A DNA stretch of 64,000 nucleotides, taken from the NCBI GenBank assembly GCA_013368315.1, contig JAACJM010000002.1:682001-746000 (forward strand), read 5' to 3'. Both the position numbers and the translations under genes were made by a program. This stretch comes from Tetrapyrgos nigripes. Lineage: Eukaryota > Basidiomycota > Agaricomycetes > Agaricales > Campanellaceae. Below are positions 11,849-22,211 of the stretch, piece after piece (positions within the stretch are counted from its first letter, which is position 1; each line of letters begins with the position of its first letter). The notes beneath the pieces were generated by a model. That model saw only the letters and a list, made by a program, of their open reading frames with translations, searched no databases and had not been told where the DNA came from.

Positions 11849-14459
11849 ATGGCACGTAAACTCAGAATCACGAACCCGCGGTACGTGGCAATTTTACAAT
11901 GCATCTGAATCATTCGGACTGACAGACTGTGCTTGCTACTTAGTGTGCTGGCTATACTGAAGAAGCTTGAGGTGCCGCATAAGGAGGAAGCAGTATTCGA
12001 GTTGACTCCTTGGGTGAGTAACCCTTGTTCAAAAAGGTTGAGCACTTCCTCACTCGTATAACGCCTAGATCAACAGGGACATTGTTCCTCTACCTCCGTC
12101 AAGACGTACTTGGGGTCCTTGGAGTTTCGTTGGATTCTGGATGGTGACTGGTATTAATATCTCGGGATGGGTCAGTGCCAGTTCTTTGCTGGCTTTGGGT
12201 CTAAACGTCTGGCAATCGATGTTATCTGTGGTAAGCACTTTCTGTTGCGTTTTACTGCTGGTCTTTCTTAGCGGCGGCATCACCTCTATGCCTAGGTCAT
12301 CGGAAATCTCATTGTTGGCTGTGCTGTCGCGTTGAACGGTTTACCTGGGGGTAAATGGCATATCGGTGAGTGACATTTTGTTTTTGGTTTACCAGGGCCT
12401 TACTTTACTCTCCCAGGATTCCCCGTCATCAAGTAGGCTCTCAGTACTTTCAGAAATATCCAGCTTTCCTAACGCATGTTCACACCTCTAGTCGATATGT
12501 CTGGGGTTTGTACGGCAGTGTACGTTGGCGTATATGCTGTCAGTCAAATTTCTCTGAAACTAATCCACCCCATAGTTTTTCCCGCTGCTGATGCGAATCA
12601 TGCTGTCCTTCGTATGGTACGGGACCCAGACCTGGTTCGGTGGCCAATCCACCAAGGTGGTCATTGCGGCTATCTGGCCGTCCTTTTTGACGATGAAGAA
12701 TACTCTGCCGGAAAGTGCTCACATGGAGTGAGTCATTTCTACCTTCTTCACCGTACTTTCTTTATCTAATATACCGTTCCACTATACTTAGAACGAACGA
12801 CTGCATTGCCGTCATCGTTTTCTGGGTCGCCTCTCTTCCGTGGCTTATCATCCCGCCTGAATACTACAGGGTACCATTCCGCTTTGGGAGCTTCTCCATC
12901 ACCGTCACGGCATTTACCTTACTGGCCTGGTGTCTTGCTAAGGAAGGTGGAGCAGGACCGCTGATTTCAAACTCTTCGAGATTTATCAATGTCCCTGAAC
13001 CGAAAGGCTCAGAACTGGGATGGAAGATGATGTTGGGAGTGACGACACAGATTGGAGGAATCTGTGCTGGGATTATGAACCAGAGTGGTGTGTCTCAGTA
13101 CAATCCCTTTCCACTACGAATACAGACTGACGTTTCACTGTAGACTATACTCGTTTTGCTCGCAAGCCCGGTGATCAATTAGTGTCTCAGCTTATATGCG
13201 TCCCTATCGTGTCCAGCCTCAGTATGTTTCATCATCCCCATCCATCTTTTTTTTTCCTTCGTGCTTACCCGCAAATGTACTTTCCAGCTAATTTCATCGG
13301 ATTACTCTGCACGTCTTGCGCTGCCGGTTTCTACCCCGACGAGGGCCTCCTCTGGCAACCCTACAACCTCCTCATCGCCATCCAGACTCACAGCGGCAAC
13401 GGTGCACGCGCAGCTACCTTCTTTGCTGGCTGTGCTTTCGTCGTTTCGCAATGGGGTATTAATATTTCTGGTAATGCTGTTTCTGGAGGAATCGATCTTT
13501 CTGGTCTGTTTCCAAAGTATATCAATATTAGACGTGTAAGCAGTATTTTTCTTTGGCTGCTTTGGTACGTCCGTGAGTATGTCTTGACTAATGCGACTGC
13601 TTGCTACTGTAGGGTGCTTTCATCACGGCGTGTGTTGGTCTTGCTATCAACCCTTGGCAGCTGGTCAATGTAAGCCTCCTTCATGATTCGTGTCTTAGCT
13701 GTATTATGGTCTGATATTATGCGTCTCATAGACGGCTAACACATTCATCACCGTGTTGAGGTGAGTTTTAGTATCGTCAGAGCTTCCAAGTTGTTTCATT
13801 GACATACTCTCTTTCTTCTCCTTCTGCTGCAGCTCCTTCTCCGTGTTCCTTGGTCCCGCCACCGGCCTCATGTGCACCGACTACGTCGTCATCAAACGAA
13901 CGAAAGTACGCCTCAGTCACCTTTACCACCCTTCCAAGGATTCTATCTATTGGTACGGTACACCACTACATGTTTTTTGAACCCAAAAGGCTGACAGCCC
14001 GTCGTTCTCTTCCCCAGGTACACCTACGGCATCAACTTCCGCGCCGCCATCGCCTGGATCAACGGCGTCTGGCCTCTTATGCCAGGGTTCATCGCCAGAG
14101 TGAACGAAACGACGACTGGTAAAGGATGGACACATGCCTTTGATCTTTCTTGGTTGTTTGGGTTTTTTGTGTCTGGGACGACGTATGTTATCCTGTGTAG
14201 GATTTGGCCTGTAAAACATTTGGGAGAGGTGGATGAGGAGGATGTGTATGGGACTTTTGGGGAGGTTTATTCATCTGGGTTTATGGGTGACGGAGGAGGG
14301 GAAGGAGGAGTGTGCGCAGCTCCTCCGAAGGATGGTTCTGGTTCTGGTTCTGGTTCTGGTGGTGGGCAGTCGGATGATGGGTCAAAGAAGGTCGAGGTCG
14401 AGGTGGCGAGTGATGCCAATGGGGCTGTACGCGACCTTGATTATAAGGAGAAAGTGTGA
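11849..14459 (+). CDS. NCS1-family nucleobase/nucleoside permease, copy 3 (intact, diverged)
   Basis: Fourteen inferred exons: 11849-11880, 11944-12013, 12069-12230, 12296-12365, 12417-12432 (16 nt), 12492-12519 (28 nt), 12576-12727, 12792-13087, 13144-13221, 13288-13535, 13613-13669, 13732-13760, 13833-13952 and 14018-14459. They sum to 1800 nt, giving 599 residues. Intron positions and phases equal those of copy 1, so the genes share one duplication ancestor. Protein landmarks are INRDIVPLPPSRRTWG, FFPLLMRIMLSFVWYGTQ, DYTRFARKPGDQ and INGVWPLMPGF. Introns and synonymous sites have diverged strongly from copies 1 and 2, making this the older paralogue. The C-terminal tail carries an extra Gly/Ser run from a (GGTTCT)n tract at about 14334-14358, then an acidic stretch. 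Substrate unknown; uracil/uridine/allantoin-type uptake is the family expectation. Confidence 0.9.
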
Positions 14460-15076
14460 AGAAAGGGGGTGTAAAAAAGTTCTGTAGTTCAGTCTTGTCT
14501 AATGTAAAGTACAGTTGTGTGTCTAGTCTTCTATGTATCTTTCTAGCTAGTGTTGTCTCGTGTATCTTGTCTCCCGTAAAATGATAGCGCTAGCAGCCCC
14601 AAAATTGCACTAGTCGACCTCTTTGAATTGGTATCCCCACTTTCCCCCTGACGCATCGGTGGATTGCAATTGGGTGTCGGTTGTTGGGAAGGTAGAGACC
14701 AGATGAAAAGGGGCGGGAGACTGAACCCCTGGGAAAATTTTCGAGGTCGACCCAAGCCTCAAGGTCTCGTAACCACCAGTACCACCATCTCCTCCACTAT
14801 TGTTTCCCTCCTTCTATACTCGGCCTGGCCCTCCGACTCTCAGTATCTCATCGCTGTGCCCAGTACTCCTTCATTCGAACGCATGACGCTCATGGTGAGT
14901 TCCACTCGTATATCAACCAACTTTCAGCGACTCGCCATTCACCATTAGGGACGTCAAAAGCAAAGGTGAGGATAGCAGGTGTAGCGGGAATAGGCATGGA
15001 GGCGGTTGTCCGTTGAAGTACAAAGTACATTGTCTTTCAGGCACGAACGACGACCACGACACTCCTTCCTCTTTCT
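14460..15076. other. Intergenic, no gene seen
   Basis: 3' flank of NCS1 copy 3 and 5' flank of the next hypothetical gene. An ATG at 14883 followed immediately by GTGAGT could be an upstream mini-exon of that gene, but I could not chain it in frame. Confidence 0.4.
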
Positions 15077-15616
15077 ATGACACCACAACCTTCACTGACC
15101 TCAGTTGTCAACGCAGCTCTGCAGCCACTCACTCGAGGTACCCGACAGCAGCAAGGAGACAACACTCGGGACTCATGCCTTCCAGCCTTTGACAGATTGC
15201 GCCAGCCTCTTCCTCAGGACCCCGCCGTGCCTACGCCAGTCCGCCCACCTAGTCCTGCAGACCATCTGTCACGGGTGACGCTGTTGAAGGATGACCTCAC
15301 CATTCTCGGATTTACCGCCTGCTATGCGCCAGACGTCGCGCAAGAGGGTGTGAGGAGAAGCCGAAAGCTGATAGGGCTGACAGCTCATCTTGTTGGTGAG
15401 TTTTCCCTTCTTCATTTGTCTGTACTATTGTAGTAACTACCTTCTCTCCATTTTCCGTTTCTGGCTTTCCGTTCATCGCCCGAGGCTATCCTCCTCTCGC
15501 GACTTCGTGTCTTTTCCGCCTTTTGTCTTTTGCCTTCAATATGTACTCACACTGACGAAGATCCTCCATACAGAAACGAGCTACCCAACCTGGCGATCCT
15601 AGCTTACATGTGCCCG
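15077..15616 (+). CDS. Hypothetical protein, partial gene model
   Basis: Not recognised. An open exon from ATG 15077 to 15395 encodes a Pro/Gln-rich N-terminus with PTPVRPPSPADH, then a more ordered stretch TLLKDDLTILGFTACYAPDV. A GTGAGT donor at 15396 and an AG acceptor at 15560 splice in frame to a second exon (15561-15616) encoding a hydrophobic run with NELPNLAILAYMCP. A GTACGT donor follows at 15617. Later exons could not be placed. Codon phase is conserved across the one junction I can test. The reading frame is open upstream of the ATG, so the true start may be earlier. Confidence 0.35.
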
Positions 15617-17134
15617 GTACGTCCTCCCTTACTCATCTGAAGCCCACTTTCTTCATTTTTTGCCCTCGTCGTTGACGTTGCCACTTCCCTTCAACCCCTT
15701 TCACACCGCCAATGCGCAACAACTGGAAGATGTCTGCTGAGTGCACATATATGCACATACAGCCACCTCTTAATGCGTGTTCTCGTTCTCTTTTGCCATA
15801 TTTTCAACTAAGCTCTCTCAGACACGCTAGACTTGGTATCTTCGGTTTGCGATGAGCCGTTCTTTCACTTTGTTCTGTGTCTTCTCAAGTCTTATAAGTC
15901 CGTCCTTGTGTATCATAAACAGTTCTCTGCTACCCGTCATCCTTTTGTGAGTATTTCCTTGAATCCTTTGTTGATCTATCTCACCCGAGATTATTACAGA
16001 GCAGATGTATCTCTATTTGCCTATGGCCACTGTACTTGGAGTTTGTTAGGTGAGTCTCGATACTGTAGTCTCTTTATTCATAGTCATAGTGTATGTATGT
16101 ATGTACATACATGAAAATGGGTCTTCTACTTTCATTTGACACATTTAATGAGAGTCCAAAGTGACTGCACTATTGGTGTCTACACCATATCTCCTCCACC
16201 ATTTGAGCTATTGCTAGCCAACTGGTATATACTTCGCCATCCCTGACCAGCTCCATATAATCCTTCCCATTCCTGGCCAACCCCGCCATTCCTGATCACC
16301 TCGCTGTCATTATGACAGGGTTCTGACAACAGATGTAGAAGTGTCATTACGTGCAGAAGATGTATGGGATATTACAGGGCCAGATCAAAAAGCAGACACT
16401 GCATAGGTGTGGGTGGGTGTTTCCGTTTTTACTATTTTTTTTTCCCTTTTCTCTCGGCACCCGAATACTGACCTTCTTTCTCTTGCAGATCGAGTCCTTC
16501 ACTCTCTCTGTCTGCTAGTGTCTTCTCCGAGACGCCTCCCTTATGGCGTCACAATGCAACTCGTCTACCCCTAGTGTACATTTCCGGGAGACGGACCGGA
16601 TTCCAATGAAGATTTTTTTTCAACTAGGAGGACGTCGAAAGAGACGCTGTCGGAGATGTGTAGTATGGGCATGCAGTGTTCAATAAGAAGGAGATTCGTG
16701 GAGAAGAATAACCCTCATATCTCAACGACACCATCGCCAGATCAAATCTATACCCTCAACGTGACATACATCCTCCTTCCTTCCGCATGGCCTCGCCTTG
16801 CCTCAGTCATGAGCTCGTCTTCACAGTTGGCATCGGGCCAGATTGATCGAGGTGCTGGAATGCCGTGGTTCGAGAAGTGATGTTGAAAGAGTCTTTGAGG
16901 TCGTAAGTGGGTATAAGGCGGTTAAGTGAGGAAGGGATAGGGTCGAAATGACCGCGTGGACTCGGGGCACGCTAGTACGGTCATGGATTGTATGTGAGTT
17001 CAAGAACGTAGAGAGACATTGTATGTTTATAGTCAAACCGAAAAGCTAATGAAAGCTGTCATATCTATTGTTCGCTTCTAAAGTCAGCTGAAGCATAGCT
17101 ATGGTATGTGCTTACAGCTCTGATGATCAGCGTC
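15617..17134. other. Long stretch without a clear gene
   Basis: May hold 3' exons of the preceding hypothetical gene: pyrimidine tracts with CAG occur near 15770, 15822 and 16490. No frame longer than about 93 codons and no motif was found. A GTATGTATGTATGTACATAC simple repeat with internal dyad lies at about 16090-16110. The promoter of the HET gene occupies the right end. Confidence 0.4.
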
Positions 17135-17143
17135 TATATATAA
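17135..17143 (+). promoter_or_regulatory. TATA box of the HET-domain gene
   Basis: TATATATAA about 60 bp before a 5'-UTR intron (17201-17253, GTAAGT to CAG) and about 145 bp before the ATG at 17283. Spacing and context fit a core promoter. Confidence 0.55.
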
Positions 17144-17282
17144 AGGGCTGGCTGTAGGCGCAACAGCTTCCTTAACAGTTTACCCCGAACCCTCACTACA
17201 GTAAGTACTCGACGCCCTTTCCTCAGGATTCCTTTGACCCTTGCGTTTTTCAGCTCGACTCTCGAGACTTGGATCCTCCGTT

Positions 17283-19382
17283 ATGCGTCTCTTAAATACG
17301 AAAGACTTCAAACTCAAGGAGTTCTTCACGGATATCCCGTGCTATGCAATCCTCTCTCACACTTGGGAGAAAGAAGAGGTTACTTTTCAGGATATCCAAA
17401 ACCTCGACGTCGCCAAATCCAAAGCCGGCTTTCGTAAAGTCGAGGAAGCTTGTCGGCGTGCTCAACGCTATCGTTTCGATTGGATCTGGATCGACACGTG
17501 CTGTATCAATAAAGAAAGCAGCGCCGAGCTCTCCGAAGCACTCAACTCGATGTACCAGTATTACGAGGACGCAGCAGTTTGTTATGTCTACCTATCCGAT
17601 GTCTCTGGAGAGTATCATCCTCGAAATGAGAAATCCAATTTTAGAGACAGCAGATGGTTCAAGAGAGGCTGGACACTTCAGGAGCTACTCGCACCACAAT
17701 TCCTTGTGTTTTTGGATAAGGACTGGGAAAGGATTGGGACCAGGTCGAGCTTGCAGGATGTAGTCTCGGCGGTCACTGGAATTCCAGTGGATGTGTTCGA
17801 GGGACGCGCTATCGACGAATACAGTGTCGCTCAGAGGATGTCATGGGCTGCGTTTCGAGAGACTACGAGGCCGGAGGACCAAGCATATTGTTTGTTAGGG
17901 ATGTTTGGTGTTAGTATGTCACCGATCTACGGGGAGGGGGGCGTCAAAGCCTTCATGCGAGTACAGCAGGAGATTATCAGGATTTCCGACGATCGCAGTA
18001 TCTTTGCTTGGGTTGCCGCACCGTCCACAGAGGAAGAGTTGGAGGAGCAGGGGCAGAACCGGTACACTTCCCCAGCCAGGAAGTCCAGGGGTTTGCTGGC
18101 TCGATCACCCTATGAATTTAGGATGTCAGGTGAAGTGCAGGCTTCAAATGTGGAACTCATCGGTAACAAATCATCCTACTCGTTCGGTAACAATGGCCTC
18201 CATATCCATCTTCCTCTTAATCCCGCCTCTTCCAGATCTGGGGACTCTGGAAGAGACATCTTCCTTGCACACCTACTCTGCCAGTCCAAGAGAGGCGGTA
18301 GCTACTTAACCGTTTATCTCCGGAAGACAAGTGGACATCAATATGAACGATGCTATGCAGATGAAGTATTCCTGACAAGCTCACCGCCGGCAATGGATAG
18401 CGTTCAGGAGCTCACCGTCAGAGAGCATCTAGTCACAGGGCGCAGGGTCCGAACCTCGAATACATCCAGCGCAGCAAAATCGTCGATGTCATGGTACAAG
18501 ATTGAACTTCTTCGATCAGCTTGGGACTCGGATTTCCGTTATCAATCTTCTCAGCGACAAGGGGTGAATTTATTCAACGTCTCTTGCATTGACGAGCATA
18601 TAGTGTCTCTTGATCGGCATGTATCTGGAGCTGGGACTGTTCAGTACCAGTCTCAGAAAACTGACGATGCTTTCGACATCTTCTATACACATCATAAACG
18701 TGCGCAGCCTTCCCTGCACATTTCTGATCAAAGATTGATCTTGGATTCCATTCGAGGGGATACACTTCTAGGGAGACTTAACAGCGGGAACTACATAATG
18801 ATTGCGTCTGAGAGGAGAGGAGATTCACAGGAGAAGATAGAGATTGGTTATCTTGCGAAAGATAATCCTGAAATTTGCTTCTGGACTGGATCGTTGCGAC
18901 TCCCTGATTTGGGCTTCATGGTTCGGTTGAGCACAGACTCTTTGGATTATCATCTCAAGGTCGAAGGGATCTTTCCCCCCGATCCCTTTGGCAGGATTAC
19001 TCATGATATGGCTTACGCTACCGTCTTTCGACCACATCCCGATGATCCGAAGGAATGCGGTTATCCTACGTTCCACCTAGTTACATATCAGTGGGATTTT
19101 ACACCGTCACACAAGTACATCCTGCACGTCGCATTTGGGCTCCACGGATCTTCGGTTTGGACGGATGTTGTTATAGAATCCTCTTCCTCCCTCCCCGAAC
19201 GCTCTAAACATGTTTGGGAATCCTATCTCGACTCTGGGTCAAGGGCCCAGAAGCGATTGAAGGGCGAAGACTTCGCGATGGACAGTAATTCACTCTTCAC
19301 TGTGATTGCTGTGATTCAGAAGACGGAAAATCTGCAGCTGGGGGATTACTTCTTGTGCCTGAACTTGCAACAACTAGTATAA
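17283..19382 (+). CDS. HET-domain (heterokaryon incompatibility) protein
   Basis: One uninterrupted 699-residue frame. The first 250 residues are a textbook HET domain (PF06985): MRLLNTKDFKL, YAILSHTWEKEEVTF, WIWIDTCCINKESSAELSEA, YYEDAAVCYVYLSD, SRWFKRGWTLQELLAP, SVAQRMSWAAFRETTRPED, AYCLLGMFGVSM and PIYGEGGVKAFMRVQ. HET proteins act in fungal non-self recognition and regulated cell death. They are numerous in basidiomycetes, where most have no assigned partner. The C-terminal 450 residues hold no repeat (WD40, ankyrin or TPR) and no second domain that I recognise. The start at 17283 is preferred over in-frame codons upstream because RLLNT is the usual beginning of the family and a spliced leader precedes it. 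A degenerate second HET gene lies at 33970-35738. Confidence 0.9.
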   Translation: MRLLNTKDFKLKEFFTDIPCYAILSHTWEKEEVTFQDIQNLDVAKSKAGFRKVEEACRRAQRYRFDWIWIDTCCINKESSAELSEALNSMYQYYEDAAVCYVYLSDVSGEYHPRNEKSNFRDSRWFKRGWTLQELLAPQFLVFLDKDWERIGTRSSLQDVVSAVTGIPVDVFEGRAIDEYSVAQRMSWAAFRETTRPEDQAYCLLGMFGVSMSPIYGEGGVKAFMRVQQEIIRISDDRSIFAWVAAPSTEEELEEQGQNRYTSPARKSRGLLARSPYEFRMSGEVQASNVELIGNKSSYSFGNNGLHIHLPLNPASSRSGDSGRDIFLAHLLCQSKRGGSYLTVYLRKTSGHQYERCYADEVFLTSSPPAMDSVQELTVREHLVTGRRVRTSNTSSAAKSSMSWYKIELLRSAWDSDFRYQSSQRQGVNLFNVSCIDEHIVSLDRHVSGAGTVQYQSQKTDDAFDIFYTHHKRAQPSLHISDQRLILDSIRGDTLLGRLNSGNYIMIASERRGDSQEKIEIGYLAKDNPEICFWTGSLRLPDLGFMVRLSTDSLDYHLKVEGIFPPDPFGRITHDMAYATVFRPHPDDPKECGYPTFHLVTYQWDFTPSHKYILHVAFGLHGSSVWTDVVIESSSSLPERSKHVWESYLDSGSRAQKRLKGEDFAMDSNSLFTVIAVIQKTENLQLGDYFLCLNLQQLV

Positions 19383-20550
19383 ACTTCCGGCTGTATATAT
19401 TGATTCTGACGATTACAGATGGAGTCGGAGGCACAGGCATCATCGAAAAGGGCAAGGGTGTGCAAATGTCTTAAATAATGTCGATATTGATAGATACTGG
19501 TGTGTACATACTAGTATATGCATCTGTGCTGGGGAAAGGTGCCACTGCTTCTCATGGCAAGTTACGAGGACCGTTTCTTTCCAATGAGTATACCAGCTGA
19601 GCAGTAAGTCCTGACATTGCAAAATGTTCACCGCATAAGTGGTTCCTGACACTTGGGCTGTCGGTATGCAAGATTTTGACCCCTCCTAAACTTCTTGAAG
19701 ACACGCAAATTTGACGCAGAAACTTGGAAAGAACGCGCGTAATATGTTAAAGATACGTGTATTCAAGTTGGAAGAGATACAGTAAAGACTGGAAGTGCTG
19801 CTCGCTGTCGTAGACAGCGACCGGAAACGCGACCGCTGCAGCGAAACGTGGATTTACAAACAACGACAAACAAAAGTTGATTGGGCCCTTGAAGTTTGAA
19901 CATCCATCCTCAAACTCTCTAGCAATCTCAACGCCAGCGCACTCCAATGCTCTGCAGGATAGCTTCCCTCTCAGACCCACTTGGCGACTCTCTCTACAGG
20001 GTTCCACCCAAAACCTAAGTAATACCAGTCCAGACTCCAGCCAGCACGACATCATATACTGCTGTGTCTCCACCTATACGGCCAGCACAGTTGCCATCGA
20101 CTTTGAACGGTACATATGTAAGTCCCACATGCAGATTCTTGACTGCATGGCTAATACTCTCTTTCCCAGCGTAAATCTTTGGCCACAGACGAGATACTCA
20201 TACCGAGAGAACAGCATGTGTGTTGCAGTGTGTTGCATATGTTCTCCTCAAAGTCTCCTAGGTAATCTCTTGGTTATGACTATCATTCCGCAACTCACAT
20301 CATATCTGCTCTGAAGGGCAACAGTCACAAGTCCAGCAGCGCGTCAAGAACTCGGTGAATCATAGGGCTTGGCACGGGCTTTGATATGACCCTCCATGTG
20401 CCTCCTTCCATCTCATTGCTTTTCTGCCATGCGCTCCAGTGTTCATCCATGCAGAACCTTGCTTCAGTCTTATCCTTATCCGTAGAATTCCTTGTTTCTG
20501 GCCATGCGCGTGTTTTCGTTTACAGTTTTTCGTGATAACGAAGATCACGG
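19383..20550. other. Intergenic, no gene seen
   Basis: No motif-bearing frame on either strand; the largest (19877-20314, 145 codons) looks non-coding. The right end is the promoter of the peptidase gene. Confidence 0.5.
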
Positions 20551-20574
20551 CGGTATAAATACGAAGTTATACCG
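20551..20574 (+). promoter_or_regulatory. TATA box inside an 8-bp perfect inverted repeat
   Basis: CGGTATAA and its exact reverse complement TTATACCG are separated by 8 bases, starting 71 bp before the peptidase ATG. The left arm contains TATAAAT (20554-20560), in core-promoter position. CGG at the arm ends recalls zinc-cluster regulator half sites, though this is only suggestive. Confidence 0.45.
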
Positions 20575-20621
20575 TCGGTTATTCTCTAGGTCCTCACTTC
20601 CCCTCTCTGTTGACGTCGACA

Positions 20622-22059
20622 ATGAAGTTCCTCTCTGTCGGTCTTCTCTTCCTCGGAGCCCTTCTTGCTCAATCAGCACCCATCACTCACGAAGAGATTG
20701 TTTCCAAGACTGCCGAGGGACTTCGTTTGTTGAGGTTTGAGGATGGTGCCGAACCAGAGTGGGTAACAGAGGATCAAAAGCTGGAGTTTATGCAAGCCGA
20801 GAAGAATTTCGTAGGCATCTCTGTGTCCAAATCTTATGTCCTTATGTACGAGGACTGACTTTTTTTCATGTTTTACTTACAGTTCGACGTCACCGAGGTT
20901 TGGGAAGTCAAGCAAGAGTTGTCCAAAGAGAAGAGCCAGACTGTGCTAGCTACTTGTACGTTGTTATTCATCTGTTTGCTATTTCACTAACGATATATTG
21001 TACACAGTCCCATCACCTTCACACCAGAGCGCCGTCAGCGCTCTTATCAACACTCTTTCCACCTCCAACATGCAATCTACCTTGTCAAAGCTCACTGCTT
21101 TCAACAACCGGTACTACCGTTCCTCCACAGGCCAACAAGCCAGTCAATACATCCTCGATACCGTTACCCAGGTGCGTTCGTTCGGGTCATATCCTCTCTA
21201 TCTCTTGTTCCTTCATGTTCATCTTCGTTCTCTCTATCTATCCAGCTCGCCAACAGCCGCTCCGACATAAACGTCTCTCCCTTCACCCACTCCTGGTCCC
21301 AATTCAGTATCATCGCTAAAATCCCCGGATCCAAAGCCTCCTCCCCCGTCACGATCATCGGCGCTCATATGGATTCTATCAACCTTCAAAGCCCAACGAA
21401 TGGACGAGCGCCTGGAGCAGATGACGACGGTACGGGGACTGTCAATCTGATTGAGATTTTCCGTGCGCTTTTAGCGGGGAACTTTAAACCATCGACGCCG
21501 GTGGAGTTTCATTGGTACTCGGGTGAGGAGGCGGGATTGCTGGGATCTCAGGCTATTGCGACGAGTTATAAGAGTAAGGGAGTAGTAGTGAAGGCGATGA
21601 TGGAGTTGGATATGAGTGGATAGTATGTACTACTGCTTCTCGCAAGCTTATCGGGTGGGATTTTACTAACTTATCTGTAACAGCTTCAAACCTGGAAGCA
21701 GAGAGGTCATTGCTCTTGAAGCAGACTACATTGACTCGGGTCTCAACACATTCGTTGGGGAACTCGTTGATGCGTACTCGAAACTTCCATGGACAATGGA
21801 TATTCCTGTGAGTCGTCGTCCTATAAACTTACATTCTATATTCTAAATCCTTTCTTAGTGCGGCTACGCCTGCTCCGACCACGCCTCCTGGAACGAAGAA
21901 GGTTACCCCACGACATTCCCCTACGAAGCTGTCACTGGGAACGATGACCCGCAGATTCATTCTTCGGGAGATACGACCAGTGTCAGTGGATTCTCGTGGT
22001 CCCATAGTTTGGAGTTTGCGAAAGTGGGGTTGGCGTTTGTGTATGAGTTGGCGGTTTGA
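20622..22059 (+). CDS. Secreted M28-family leucine aminopeptidase
   Basis: Six inferred exons (20622-20810, 20883-20955, 21008-21171, 21246-21622, 21684-21807 and 21859-22059) give 375 residues. The protein starts with a signal peptide, MKFLSVGLLFLGALLAQSAP. A propeptide-like region with KNFFDVTE follows, then the M28 zinc peptidase domain. The two-zinc site is visible: His in GAHMDS, bridging Asp in GADDDGTG, the catalytic Glu pair in SGEEAGLLGS, Asp in ELDMSG and His in PQIHSSGD. A CGYAC pair probably forms the conserved disulphide. Length and order match fungal LAP1-type aminopeptidases, which trim N-terminal residues from extracellular peptides. The first intron is placed to use GTAGGC because this joins KNF to FDVTE, as in the family. 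The gene looks intact. Confidence 0.9.
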
Positions 22060-22211
22060 TTCCATAATATTAATGTGGTGGGGTAGATTTGTAGGAGTAC
22101 ATACTTTGTGAGTAAAAGAAATGATAAATGCATATCGATATTAATCATATATGTCCATTGTCAAGCTTAAGGACGCTCGAAGTCGAAGTAGACCAGTTTT
22201 GTTTTTGTCCT

